Positions 15,329-23,594 are shown, numbered from the stretch's first letter. The stretch is DNA of 64,000 nt from Candidatus Gottesmanbacteria bacterium (GCA_016186795.1 JACPKY010000002.1:569814-633813), one strand, 5' to 3'. Notes: generated by a model from the letters alone, not told the origin. Numbers and translations are program-made.

Positions 15329-15399
15329 TGCGGGATCGTCTAATGGTAGGACACGTCCCTCTGGAGGATGGTATCTTGGTCCGAATCCAAGTCCCGCAG
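15329..15399 (+). tRNA. tRNA-Gln (anticodon CTG)
   Basis: A full cloverleaf can be drawn. The acceptor TGCGGGA pairs with TCCCGCA. The D-arm is GTC-TAATGGTAG-GAC. The anticodon stem CGTCC/GGATG encloses loop CTCTGGA with anticodon CTG, reading CAG (Gln). The variable loop is GTAT, and the T stem CTTGG pairs with CCAAG. The discriminator is G and no CCA is encoded, so it depends on the CCA-adding enzyme encoded at 52630. The T-loop reads TCCGAAT, so position 55 is C instead of the nearly universal U. A 7-bp hairpin follows at 15405-15421. Confidence 0.93.
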
Positions 15400-15404
15400 C
15401 TCGC

Positions 15405-15421
15405 AGCCTTTCTATGAAAGG
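15405..15421 (+). other. Hairpin immediately after tRNA-Gln
   Basis: GCCTTTC-TAT-GAAAGGC forms a perfect 7-bp stem with a 3-nt loop 5 nt after the tRNA. It has no U-tract, so it is not a classical terminator; a processing or 3'-end stabilising element is possible. Confidence 0.45.
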
Positions 15422-15471
15422 CTAAGATACCAATTGTGTCATCGAGTCATCGAATCGAGAGAATAACCTTT

Positions 15472-15753
15472 ATGTCTTTTACAGTTTATATCCTCCGTAC
15501 TTCAGCAAATACTCTTTATATTGGGCAAACGAACAATCTTGAAAAACGATTGGCCCAGCACAAAAATAAAAATCCGAAGGCGGCAAAATATACTCGATAT
15601 TTCAATTCCTTTACGCTTGTATATACTGAAACCTACTCGACCCGAAGCTTAGCGATGCAACGAGAGTGGCAATTGAAACAATTATCCCGAGATAAAAAGG
15701 AGATATTGATTAGAGATAGTACCATCGCAGAAAAGAGTTCGAGCTTTTTCTGA
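15472..15753 (+). CDS. GIY-YIG domain protein (UPF0213/YhbQ-like)
   Basis: A 93-aa single-domain GIY-YIG nuclease-like protein: MSFTVYILRTSANTLYIGQT holds the (G/V)IY...YIG motif, followed by NNLEKRLAQHK and a late AMQREWQLKQLSRDKKE. The conserved helix with Arg and the downstream Glu are present. I chose the ATG at 15472, where the domain begins. Family members are small structure-specific nucleases of unclear role. It is convergent with the zinc permease gene, 3 nt away. Confidence 0.88.
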   Translation: MSFTVYILRTSANTLYIGQTNNLEKRLAQHKNKNPKAAKYTRYFNSFTLVYTETYSTRSLAMQREWQLKQLSRDKKEILIRDSTIAEKSSSFF

Positions 15754-15756
15754 AAT

Positions 15757-16569
15757 TTATACGATGCCATTAAGCTTTTGTTTAAAAATAGCCACGACAC
15801 CAAACATAGAGAGTGCAAATAAGACAATTGTGCCACCCGCGGGTAAATTTAAGTAATACGCTGCAAATAACCCGATTATTGTTGACAGAAGTGCAAAACC
15901 TATGGAAAAGTAGATCGTTTGCAAAAAACTTTTGGCAAATTGCATAGATGTCGTTACAGGAATAACCATTAGGGCTCCAATTAAAAGAATGCCGACGACT
16001 CGCATAGAAAGAGAAACCGTAATGGCTGTAAGAATTAACAAAATTGTGTTGACAAAATCGACAGAAATTCCACTTACCCGTGCGCTTTCCTCATCAAATG
16101 ATGAGTAGAGGAGTTTTTTATGAAAGATTGAAATGACTATCATTGCCGCTATTCCCAGGATCAATACCAACCATAACTCGCTTTCTCGAACTGTTGTGAT
16201 ACTGCCGAAAAGATAACCAAAAAGATTACTGTTTATTCCATTGGCAAGACTAATAAGCACAATCGAAAGCGCCAGTCCCCCTGGTAAAAACATTGCTAGT
16301 ATTGCCTCGCTTGGGATATTTTTGAGTTTCCGTAAGTGTTCTATGAGAACTGAGGCAAAAACTGTGAGAATAACGGTGGTAACCAATGGCTGAGTTTTCG
16401 TAAGTAAACCTATTGCCACACCGGAAAGAGCGATATGAGAAAGCGTGTCGGCAATCAAAGAGAAGCGCCGAATCACAAGGAAGCTGCCGATAAGCGGTGC
16501 AATCACAGCAATCATACTACCTGCAATAAATGCCCGAACCATGAAGCTATATTGAAAAATTTCAAGCAT
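15757..16569 (-). CDS. znuB: Zinc/manganese ABC transporter permease
   Basis: A 270-aa ABC-3 family permease with about eight hydrophobic segments. It contains GSMIAVIAPLIGSFLVIRRF near the N-terminus, ADTLSHIALSGVAIG, a family hallmark, and later MRVVGILLIGALMVIPV. It imports Zn2+ or Mn2+ together with the ATPase and binding protein encoded just upstream. It is the last gene of the fur-znuA-znuC-znuB operon. Confidence 0.92.
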   Translation of the reverse strand: MLEIFQYSFMVRAFIAGSMIAVIAPLIGSFLVIRRFSLIADTLSHIALSGVAIGLLTKTQPLVTTVILTVFASVLIEHLRKLKNIPSEAILAMFLPGGLALSIVLISLANGINSNLFGYLFGSITTVRESELWLVLILGIAAMIVISIFHKKLLYSSFDEESARVSGISVDFVNTILLILTAITVSLSMRVVGILLIGALMVIPVTTSMQFAKSFLQTIYFSIGFALLSTIIGLFAAYYLNLPAGGTIVLFALSMFGVVAIFKQKLNGIV

Positions 16570-16594
16570 TGTTTGGTAAGCTCATAAATAGTAA

Positions 16595-17347
16595 CTAGTG
16601 TCCATGGACGACAAATTTTAGGCCTTTTCCGTATAACGATTCGATAAAGTTACTCTTGAGAACTTCTTTTGGTGTTCCATGGCAAACCAGTTTGCAATTT
16701 AGGCAGGCGATTGTTTCTACTTCGTTTGCCACCACATCAATATCGTGTGAGACTAAAATTAATGTTAATTTCATCTTTTTATTCAAATCACGGAGTAATT
16801 GGTAAAATTTCGCTTGTGAATCAACGTCGACTCCCACTGTTGGTTCATCGAGTATCAAAAGTTCTGGATTTGATGCTAATGCTCGTGCGATAAAGACACG
16901 TTGCTGTTGTCCACCTGAAAGCTGGGTTAAGAGTTTTTTTTTAAATCTTCCCATGTTTACTGCTTTCAAAGACTCCTCAATTGCTTCTCTATCTTCTGAT
17001 GACGTAAAATCAAATAGTCGACTCCCGTTGATCCTCCCCATGCCGACTGCTTCTTCAACTGTTATTGGAAAACGCATAAATGACGTTATAACTCTTTGGG
17101 GAACGTACCCTATTTTTGACCACTGTTTGAAAGACTTGATATTTTCACCAAACAATGTAACTTTACCAGTTTGAGGCGTTAAAAGGCCGAGAATTATTTT
17201 TAGAAGTGTTGTCTTACCACTCCCATTGGGTCCAATTATTCCAAGAAATTCACCTTTTTTTACTTGGAAATTGATAGAATCTAACGCTAACTCACCATTG
17301 TAGCGAAACGAAACGTTATCAATACTGACAAGTACATCATTTGCCAT
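16595..17347 (-). CDS. znuC: Zinc/manganese ABC transporter ATPase
   Basis: A 250-aa ABC ATPase with Walker A GPNGSGKTTL, a Q-loop near GYVPQR, signature LSGGQQQRVFIARAL, Walker B LLILDEPTVGVD and the switch His in ILVSHDIDVV. It energises metal uptake by the permease at 15757-16569. It has a short C-terminal tail with His residues and one CLNCK pair, as often seen in ZnuC proteins. It lies 15 nt after znuA. Confidence 0.93.
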   Translation of the reverse strand: MANDVLVSIDNVSFRYNGELALDSINFQVKKGEFLGIIGPNGSGKTTLLKIILGLLTPQTGKVTLFGENIKSFKQWSKIGYVPQRVITSFMRFPITVEEAVGMGRINGSRLFDFTSSEDREAIEESLKAVNMGRFKKKLLTQLSGGQQQRVFIARALASNPELLILDEPTVGVDVDSQAKFYQLLRDLNKKMKLTLILVSHDIDVVANEVETIACLNCKLVCHGTPKEVLKSNFIESLYGKGLKFVVHGH

Positions 17348-17362
17348 TTGCCTTTTGTTATT

Positions 17363-18259
17363 TTAGCACTGTAGCGCTGTTTTTAGATTTTCGAGATTTT
17401 CTCTCTGGGCAGAAAAGTAGTCTTTTCCGGCTTTTTGGTCTTCGTCAGATAATCCTTCGAGAGGATCAAATACCAGTGTCTCAGCCCCAATTTCGCTTGC
17501 TATAGTTTCGGCAAGTCTCGGACTTACCAACGTCTCAAAGAAGATGTACTTGACGTTATTGTCCCGTGCAAATTTCGCGACTTCTCCCAGTTCTTGTGGA
17601 GAAGGCTCTTGTTCGGGTGAAAGACCGGATATTGCAATTTGTTCAAGTCCGTAGCGGGAGGAAACGTACCCAAAGGCGGCATGAGAAGTGACGATGTTTT
17701 TCTGTTTACAGTTAGTAAGTCCATTTCTAAATTCCTGATCCAGACTTGCAAGCTTACCATCAAGGGTTTTTATATTTTCTTCATAGAAAGACTTATTTTG
17801 TGGATCAACCCTGATAAAGGCTTCACCAATTTTTTTCACTTCTAGCTTGGCAAGTACAGGATCTAACCATACATGGGGGTCAGTAATTTTTCCACCATCT
17901 TCTCCTGCGGTCACGACTGTTATACCTTTCCTTTCCAGTTCACCAATAAGTTTTTCGGCCCATGGCTCAAGACCAGCACCATTTATGATCAACATTTTGC
18001 TTAATTCAATTTTCACTATATCACCAGTACCGGGTTCAAATTCGTGAGGCTCTGCACCGGGAGGGGTAATGTTTGTAACATGTACTTTCTCTTTGCCTAT
18101 TTCACTAGCAAAAAACCAGAGTGGGTAAAATGAAGCGACGACTTGCATTTTTTCCTCTAGTGGTTTTCCTGATTCACCCTTTTTGAAAATCCCAGCACCA
18201 AACAGGTAACTTATTACAACTACTGTCAAAATACCGAGAAGAAAAAGTTTGATTTTCAT
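17363..18259 (-). CDS. znuA: Metal-binding lipoprotein-like component (ZnuA/TroA family)
   Basis: A cluster A-1 substrate-binding protein of 298 aa. The start at 18259 (MKIKLFLLGILTVVVIS) gives a clear hydrophobic export segment. There is no lipobox Cys, so it is probably held by an uncleaved N-terminal anchor. The metal ligands are visible: PPGAEPHEFEP (His), ITDPHVWLDP (His), VTSHAAFGY (His) and FDPLEGL (Asp). The His-rich loop of Gram-negative ZnuA is absent. Its ATG overlaps the fur stop (ATGA), and this together with the Zur-like operator supports zinc or manganese import. Confidence 0.92.
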   Translation of the reverse strand: MKIKLFLLGILTVVVISYLFGAGIFKKGESGKPLEEKMQVVASFYPLWFFASEIGKEKVHVTNITPPGAEPHEFEPGTGDIVKIELSKMLIINGAGLEPWAEKLIGELERKGITVVTAGEDGGKITDPHVWLDPVLAKLEVKKIGEAFIRVDPQNKSFYEENIKTLDGKLASLDQEFRNGLTNCKQKNIVTSHAAFGYVSSRYGLEQIAISGLSPEQEPSPQELGEVAKFARDNNVKYIFFETLVSPRLAETIASEIGAETLVFDPLEGLSDEDQKAGKDYFSAQRENLENLKTALQC

Positions 18260-18672
18260 AGCCGTTGACAATTGCCACAAATACCAAAAAATTCAAGTGC
18301 ATGCTTTTCAACTCGAAATCGGGATTGTTTCTTTATCTGATTTAAAAGCAATCCCTCCTCTACTTGTACGTCTTCGATATTTTTGCATTTCATACAAACA
18401 AGGTGGTGATGGTGACTAGCCCCAATAAGCTCGTATCTACTCGTTTTATCTTCAAGCTGGATTTTTCGTATGAAGCCTAGTTTTTCAAAAAGTTCCAACG
18501 TTCTATATGTGGTAACAATGTCTACTTGTGAACCATTCTTTTTCAAGAACGCAAACACTTCTTTGGTAGAGAGAGGCTTTGTTGTAGAAAGCACCTTAAG
18601 AATTTCGGTTCTCGGAGTCGTTAGCCTATATCCAAAATTTTGTAATTGGTTCGTATATTCTTTTACATTCAT
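18256..18672 (-). CDS. Fur-family metalloregulator (Fur/Zur/Mur type)
   Basis: A 138-aa Fur-family repressor. The winged helix covers residues about 1-80 (YRLTTPRTEILKVL, VTTYRTLELFEKLGFI). The dimerisation domain has the metal-binding run SHHHHLVCMKCKN and a closing GICGNCQ, giving two CxxC structural zinc sites. It is the first gene of the metal-uptake operon and overlaps znuA by ATGA, so it most likely represses its own operon when Zn2+ or Mn2+ is plentiful. Two tandem palindromes on the promoter fit this. Confidence 0.93.
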   Translation of the reverse strand: MNVKEYTNQLQNFGYRLTTPRTEILKVLSTTKPLSTKEVFAFLKKNGSQVDIVTTYRTLELFEKLGFIRKIQLEDKTSRYELIGASHHHHLVCMKCKNIEDVQVEEGLLLNQIKKQSRFRVEKHALEFFGICGNCQRL

Positions 18673-18675
18673 AAC

Positions 18676-18712
18676 TGCAAGTAAGTTGCGTTATTATTGC
18701 AATTAAGTTGCA
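18676..18712. promoter_or_regulatory. Tandem Fur/Zur-like operators
   Basis: Two related interrupted palindromes lie on the plus strand: TGCAAGTAAGTTGCG (18676-18690) and TGCAATTAAGTTGCA (18698-18712). Their centres are 22 bp apart, about two helical turns. They flank the -10 box of the fur-znu promoter. Cooperative binding of two dimers is the simplest reading. Confidence 0.7.
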
Positions 18713-18721
18713 AATTGTCAA
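18693..18721 (-). promoter_or_regulatory. fur-znu operon promoter
   Basis: On the minus strand, -35 TTGACA (18716-18721), 17 nt, -10 AATAAT (18693-18698). The ATG at 18672 leaves a leader of about 14 nt with no Shine-Dalgarno site. Confidence 0.75.
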
Positions 18722-18771
18722 GCGTATGAGGATTGAACCAGTTTTTAGAAGAAGAAATTACTAAACACTAC

Positions 18772-21222
18772 TCAATACCAAACACTATAGTTCCCGCTAG
18801 AGGTCTCAAACATGGCGTAACTTACCCCTTTTATAGTTTCTATAGAGTAATTTACAGCTATTCCGTTTTTTTTGACGCTTGATATATTCTCTCCTCCGAA
18901 TGTTGAAGGTACCATTGCCATGAGTCCTGTCGAACCATCTCCCACTACCACATCAAAGGAAAGTTCATTTCCGGTCCAACTTGATATCGTAAGTGATGAG
19001 GTATTTCTTCCATCAAGCCATTTTAGAACTTGTCTTGCCGAAACGACAGATACTCCTCTTGCTTTCGCAGACGCAATAATTGCATCTGATCCTACGGAAG
19101 TTACTTTATCTGTATGCATATTGGCTGTAAAGATTCCATAATACCCTGTTGCGCCTAACGCTCTATCAAGGAGTGTATCAATCGTATATGGATACGTCTG
19201 ACCTGATTCATCCGTCATCTGTGTCACCGCTTGGTAGACATCGATAACCGTCCCATCTACATCTGCAAATCTTTGGGGAAAACCTGACCCCGTAAACATG
19301 CCAGGTCGATTCGCTATCCAGCTCCCTGGCCAATAATAATATGTCGTATCGAGACGAATTCCGTACTTTTGCTCGGTTTTTGGCTGCGTTGCCCAATCCG
19401 ACCAGGTGACACAATGGTTCCGCTCTGAGTTTGGTAACAGTATACTGGGGAACTTTGATTTAAACTGATTTAATTGGGTATTAAATGTGCTATCTAAAAA
19501 TGCCGGTGTCCAATTGGCACAATTAGTATCAACATGAAGACCTACCTCAAAGCCGTCGTTTGTATATGATGCTGCCTGACTATCAGTCATAACAGTTGTT
19601 CCCCAAGGATAGAGATATGAACTACTTCTTATGCACTCCCAACGATCTACTAAACAGCCAACAGGGCTTACCGATTTATAATAGTCAAACCTTCCTGCTG
19701 TTCCACCTCTCCCATGGTCATCCCCTGTCATAAGAACTGCGGCTTTTTTACCAAATGGTAAGTACCAAAATTTTGGCAGTGGTTTTCGGTCTTCCATCAT
19801 TTTATAAATAAGATTTACCAAAAAACGCTGTTGTTCATCTGCTTGTGGAATGGCAACTTTATTTAGATTAACCCAATCGGGAGAAGGAGAAATTACTGCA
19901 TTCCCATAGAACAGATCATCGGACCGAATAATACCTAATGAATCGCCATCCCTTTCCTGCCCTGCCCAGGAAGGATTTCCTTGCCGCGTATACACCACAG
20001 ATCGAGCAAGGTCATAGGAAAATGCAACTCCCTGACCACCACTCGTACCCACAGTTTTGAATGTAACCGCAGGGTTTGGAAGAGCTGACGTGTCCGAACT
20101 ATAAAGTGTAGCGAACTTTGTTGTCCCAGCGTTTAACGTATACAAATCAGAACTACCGTGAAACTGAATTGTTTCACCAACAAGTCCTATGCCGGGCTTT
20201 TGAGATGTATCAAAAAGAAGATATCCGTCAGAGACTGTTGTTGGACCTTTGACAATTCCCAAAAGTGTGGAAAGTTGCCCATCGGGTTTCATGGCAATGA
20301 GCTTGCCGCCCTGTTGAACCCATGTGGTAAGAAGAGATACTTGACTGGCATTTAAACTCATTTCTCCTAAAATCGCTATATGATAGGTATTTAATAGTGT
20401 CGAATTGAGAGTTGTGATGTCACGACTTTCAAAGATATTCATTCCTTCAGCACGAAGAATTTCTTCATAATAGTTCGTGAAGCGATTAGTTGCGGATGTA
20501 ATAATAAGGAGTGGTTTATTACTCATCTGTACTGTTGGGGTGGGGGTAGAAATTCGGGTGGGTGTTGGGGTACGTGTGGGAGTGGACGTAGGTGGTTTCG
20601 GTGTGGGAGTTTTGGTAGGAGTAACTGTTGGTTTCTTGGTTGGCGTTGGTGTAGGTGAATTATCTTTAAAAATTATATCTACCCAGTAGTTTGCTGATCG
20701 ATAAGAGTTCACAGGAAATTTCGGCGTTCCCGTGTACACATAAAGACCGTTCGGACCATCAACTCCGTTTTTGAGGGCATGGATTGGTCCGTTGTCGACC
20801 CCTTGATTTAGAAAGTAATCAAACGTGTACGGATAATGACCTTGTATCGCATGATAGGAAACTATGTAGGTCGTATTGGCAGAAATGGTAATTGGAGTAG
20901 TAAAATTTGCTTTCTGCCATCCTGATGCTGTTTCATTCGTAAATGTCACTCTGCCTAACAGTATTCCTGTCTTTGTCCATAAACTCCCTACATGTGTCCC
21001 ACCATTCCCAGCTCCTTTGTAGAATTTTATCCCGGTTACTTTCCCCGAAGTATCCACTCTGAATTTAACTCCTAATTCCACTGCCCTAGTGTCATTGGAA
21101 GTTGTATTTGTTGGGAGGGTAGAATTAGTCCAGATAGAACAGGGACACGAATAGGCGAAAGCGGAAGTCGGTAAAATTGAAAAGAGAAAACCTGCTAATA
21201 GCAAAGAAAAAAACTTCTTCAC
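18772..21222 (-). CDS. Large secreted protein: DUF4082, linker, amidotransferase-like and deacetylase-like regions
   Basis: An 816-aa exported protein with a GTG start at 21222 and a signal peptide ending near PTSAFAYS. Residues about 25-195 look like a DUF4082 beta-sandwich (RAVELGVKFRVDTSGKVTGI, YVVSYHAIQGHY). A threonine-proline linker follows (TPTPTKKPTVTPTKTPTP). Next is a ThuA/class-I amidotransferase-like domain (LLIITSATNRFTNYYEEIL). The region from about 480 begins LPFGKKAAVLMTGDDHGRGG and includes FEVGLHVDTNC, reminiscent of polysaccharide deacetylases. A C-terminal beta domain ends the protein. There is no sortase motif, so it may be released. The exact activity is unknown. Confidence 0.8.
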   Translation of the reverse strand: MKKFFSLLLAGFLFSILPTSAFAYSCPCSIWTNSTLPTNTTSNDTRAVELGVKFRVDTSGKVTGIKFYKGAGNGGTHVGSLWTKTGILLGRVTFTNETASGWQKANFTTPITISANTTYIVSYHAIQGHYPYTFDYFLNQGVDNGPIHALKNGVDGPNGLYVYTGTPKFPVNSYRSANYWVDIIFKDNSPTPTPTKKPTVTPTKTPTPKPPTSTPTRTPTPTRISTPTPTVQMSNKPLLIITSATNRFTNYYEEILRAEGMNIFESRDITTLNSTLLNTYHIAILGEMSLNASQVSLLTTWVQQGGKLIAMKPDGQLSTLLGIVKGPTTVSDGYLLFDTSQKPGIGLVGETIQFHGSSDLYTLNAGTTKFATLYSSDTSALPNPAVTFKTVGTSGGQGVAFSYDLARSVVYTRQGNPSWAGQERDGDSLGIIRSDDLFYGNAVISPSPDWVNLNKVAIPQADEQQRFLVNLIYKMMEDRKPLPKFWYLPFGKKAAVLMTGDDHGRGGTAGRFDYYKSVSPVGCLVDRWECIRSSSYLYPWGTTVMTDSQAASYTNDGFEVGLHVDTNCANWTPAFLDSTFNTQLNQFKSKFPSILLPNSERNHCVTWSDWATQPKTEQKYGIRLDTTYYYWPGSWIANRPGMFTGSGFPQRFADVDGTVIDVYQAVTQMTDESGQTYPYTIDTLLDRALGATGYYGIFTANMHTDKVTSVGSDAIIASAKARGVSVVSARQVLKWLDGRNTSSLTISSWTGNELSFDVVVGDGSTGLMAMVPSTFGGENISSVKKNGIAVNYSIETIKGVSYAMFETSSGNYSVWY

Positions 21223-21419
21223 GTTTGTTTCCGAGCAGGCAAGTCTACAATCCTAACCTTATAACCTTTCCAAGTACCTGTCAATAGATTCTTTTGGTAA
21301 AATAGTTTAGCTATTCATAAAATGCTATCAAAGAGGAGAAACTACGTCAGTCAACAACTGATCAACTAGAGCTTCTTGGGATTGCGATTTAGGAAATTTA
21401 GCTCTGCTTCGATAATCGA

Positions 21420-22115
21420 TTATTTCTCATCCACCACTTTTTCTGCTAATTTATCATCTTCGATAATGATGCGTACATTTCCAACTGGCATTGCAACTTC
21501 TTTGCATGTTTGAGTATCTTCTTGCCATTTCATGATATTTGACAGCGTCCAATTGGCAATCCCCTTTTCGGTTAAACAGCCAGAAACCACAAACGGTGCT
21601 TTATGATTACATCCCTCGATAACACCTTTCTGTTCTGTAAATATCGTAAAACAATTCCCCTCCCCTGAAATAAATGAGCCAATACCCGATCCTGTCTCAC
21701 CAGCATTCTCTGTATAGTACTCAACGTCCACCTTTCCGTCTCTTTTTTGATTAAAGAATCGGTAGTAAGTTTTATCAATTTCCGTTCCAACTGGAAAAAC
21801 ATTGCCACTGTCGAAATGGACAGTCCAGGGCGCAATATAATACTTCCCAGTTATATCCGGTGGATTGGAACCTGTATAGATAGGAAAGCCTTTTTCTCCT
21901 AGAGTCGTGATATCCTTTTTGTCGAGAAATTCATTCACTTGAGAGGGAACTCCCCAAATCTTTTGGGAATACCAGCTGTACCCTATATAGAACGTTGCTA
22001 CTCCAAAGGCGAGTATTCCCATCATGAGCGCAAGCCTAAGTGGCGACAAGCGGAAAACACCCTGTTTAGCTCTAAAACTAGAAGGAATTCTCCCGCGTTT
22101 CTGGGCAGATGGCAT
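21420..22115 (-). CDS. Membrane-anchored protein of unknown function
   Basis: A 231-aa protein I do not recognise. A basic N-terminus (MPSAQKRGRIPSSFRAKQG) is followed by one transmembrane helix (LALMMGILAFGVATFYIGY) and an extracellular region with four cysteines (GNCFTIF, EGCNHKA, SGCLTEK, QTCKEV), likely two disulfides. The start at 22115 is fixed by a promoter TTGACA-18-TATAGT ending 12 nt upstream; a longer in-frame reading would run through that promoter. It is divergent from the aminotransferase-like gene. Confidence 0.7.
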   Translation of the reverse strand: MPSAQKRGRIPSSFRAKQGVFRLSPLRLALMMGILAFGVATFYIGYSWYSQKIWGVPSQVNEFLDKKDITTLGEKGFPIYTGSNPPDITGKYYIAPWTVHFDSGNVFPVGTEIDKTYYRFFNQKRDGKVDVEYYTENAGETGSGIGSFISGEGNCFTIFTEQKGVIEGCNHKAPFVVSGCLTEKGIANWTLSNIMKWQEDTQTCKEVAMPVGNVRIIIEDDKLAEKVVDEK

Positions 22116-22127
22116 AGACTTATCTTC

Positions 22128-22157
22128 ACTATACGCGCAAAATTCAACCGTTGTCAA
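22128..22157 (-). promoter_or_regulatory. Promoter of the anchored-protein gene
   Basis: On the minus strand, -35 TTGACA (22152-22157), 18 nt, -10 TATAGT (22128-22133), then 12 nt to the ATG at 22115. It overlaps the divergent promoter of the next gene. Confidence 0.7.
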
Positions 22158-22166
22158 CAATTCAGT

Positions 22167-22172
22167 TAAAAT
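22167..22172 (+). promoter_or_regulatory. -10 box of the aminotransferase-like gene
   Basis: TAAAAT (22167-22172) ends 9 nt before the ATG at 22182. The -35 is poor (TTCAAC-like). The two divergent promoters share about 40 bp, so the genes may be transcribed competitively. Confidence 0.45.
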
Positions 22173-22181
22173 AGCTCGTGT

Positions 22182-23291
22182 ATGATTCCAGTTCAACCCA
22201 CATGTTTATGGCGATACCTAAGCATTCAAAAGCGTGTCAACCGCAGAAAAATCGAAAGCCGCTTCTATCTTTCCTGGGAAGATGGGTTATGGGATATCGT
22301 CAGGTCATATCCCATCACAGATGGAAGTACAATTCTTGTCCCCTCTTTTTTCTGTCTTGATGTCATCAAGAATATAAAATCCCATGGACTTGTACCAAAA
22401 TATTATTCTCTTGATGATAATCTGCAACCAGATGTAAAGATGCTCCAGACCCAGATCAAAAAAGAGAACCCAAAAATTCTTGTCCTTTTCCATGCTGTGG
22501 GTATTCAAAACAGATGCGTTACAAAAGCGTTTATTCGCAGATTACCAGGGAATCTTATCATCGTCGAGGATGCGGCTCATAGAATGATTGATCCAAAAGA
22601 TCTTAAACTGTATCGGGAAAATTATTTTTGCATAACAAGTCTTCGGAAAGTCGTTCCATTGCAAGGAAGTTTCGTTTACGCAAGAAAGCATACCCTAGGG
22701 AAACTTATTGGACCTGAAAAAACTTTCAGATACTCATCCGGAGTACTTCTCCTGTGGCTTTTCATGCAGATTGCATTGATACTACAAAAATATATCCCTC
22801 TGAAAAGCATAAGCATTGCCTGTGGAAAAATTGCTGAATACTTTATGCAGAAGAGTTACGATCTTATTGGGAATAATATTCTTCCCGGATATTGTCCTTC
22901 CATTTTTGCCCGTATATACGGAGCTTTTGACTATATGCATATCAGAAATGTTAAAGAGAATCAGATCAGAATTTATAACAAGATGATTGCATCAGAAATG
23001 AAACAGGACCGCTCCCATTTCTCGATTCCAACATTTTCTCTTCTTGACTTCGGAAATCTTCGGGGATATCCAATTGTGCTTCCTTCCTCAACTGCGTCAA
23101 AAATTATCGCCTTTCTCAGATCGAATGGAATTCTTGTAAAAGTGGAACTTGAAGGAAGTCCCTGGACAAGGAGTAAAACGATTATTTATCTTTCTTTAGG
23201 ACTCCATGTGGAAACGAGAGATATTACTACTATTTCCAAAATCTTTTTGCTAAGTGTGAAGAGATTTGAAAAAAGTCCACACAGATTGTAA
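22182..23291 (+). CDS. DegT/DnrJ-like PLP aminotransferase-fold protein
   Basis: A 369-aa protein with a fold-type I PLP layout. VPSFFCLDVIKNI is followed by LVLFHAVG, the cofactor Asp in IIVEDAAHRM and the candidate lysine in ITSLRKVVPLQGS. These match the order of DegT family motifs, although sequence similarity looks distant. DegT enzymes make amino sugars for surface polysaccharides. A hydrophobic stretch near residue 190 (GVLLLWLFMQIALIL) is unusual and may be membrane-associated. No sugar-pathway genes lie next to it. Confidence 0.6.
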   Translation: MIPVQPTCLWRYLSIQKRVNRRKIESRFYLSWEDGLWDIVRSYPITDGSTILVPSFFCLDVIKNIKSHGLVPKYYSLDDNLQPDVKMLQTQIKKENPKILVLFHAVGIQNRCVTKAFIRRLPGNLIIVEDAAHRMIDPKDLKLYRENYFCITSLRKVVPLQGSFVYARKHTLGKLIGPEKTFRYSSGVLLLWLFMQIALILQKYIPLKSISIACGKIAEYFMQKSYDLIGNNILPGYCPSIFARIYGAFDYMHIRNVKENQIRIYNKMIASEMKQDRSHFSIPTFSLLDFGNLRGYPIVLPSSTASKIIAFLRSNGILVKVELEGSPWTRSKTIIYLSLGLHVETRDITTISKIFLLSVKRFEKSPHRL

Positions 23292-23300
23292 TAGATGTTT

Positions 23301-23306
23301 TATAAT
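23301..23306 (+). promoter_or_regulatory. -10 box of the small membrane-protein gene
   Basis: TATAAT (23301-23306) is followed after 7 nt by the ATG at 23314. This spacing fixes the start and implies a leaderless mRNA. No good -35 is seen. Confidence 0.5.
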
Positions 23307-23313
23307 ACTTCAT

Positions 23314-23571
23314 ATGATACGGTATGGTGCAATTGGAGCCCTTTTTGGAATTTTTGTGGGTTTTTTGGTGAATTTTCTTTTTCCAAACCTCATGCTGCAA
23401 GAGATTTTCTTTCGAATGTCTTCAAACCAAGCATTAGGTGATCCTCCCGGTTATTACTCTGCTCAAAGCGGATCAGTAATTGCAACAGGAAATCTTTTCC
23501 CGATTCTTTTTGGACTTTTGGGATTTCTTGCCGGAGTTATTATCATAAAAAGCAAAAAAAGCTCAAAATAA
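23314..23571 (+). CDS. Small two-helix membrane protein
   Basis: An 85-aa protein, not recognised, beginning MIRYGAIGALFGIFVGFLVN. It has two hydrophobic helices (residues about 3-24 and 60-79) joined by a loop with GDPPGYYSAQSG, and a basic tail KSKKSSK. It is probably an inner-membrane protein with both ends inside. It overlaps nothing and lies 23 nt before the hydrolase gene, so co-transcription is possible. Confidence 0.6.
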   Translation: MIRYGAIGALFGIFVGFLVNFLFPNLMLQEIFFRMSSNQALGDPPGYYSAQSGSVIATGNLFPILFGLLGFLAGVIIIKSKKSSK

Positions 23572-23594
23572 ATTCTAAAACTCTTATTCTGCCA

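Noticed and set aside
20520..20660. Minisatellite or CRISPR-like array
   Set aside because: The periodic pattern encodes the Thr/Pro linker of the secreted protein; units are short, imperfect and have no spacers.
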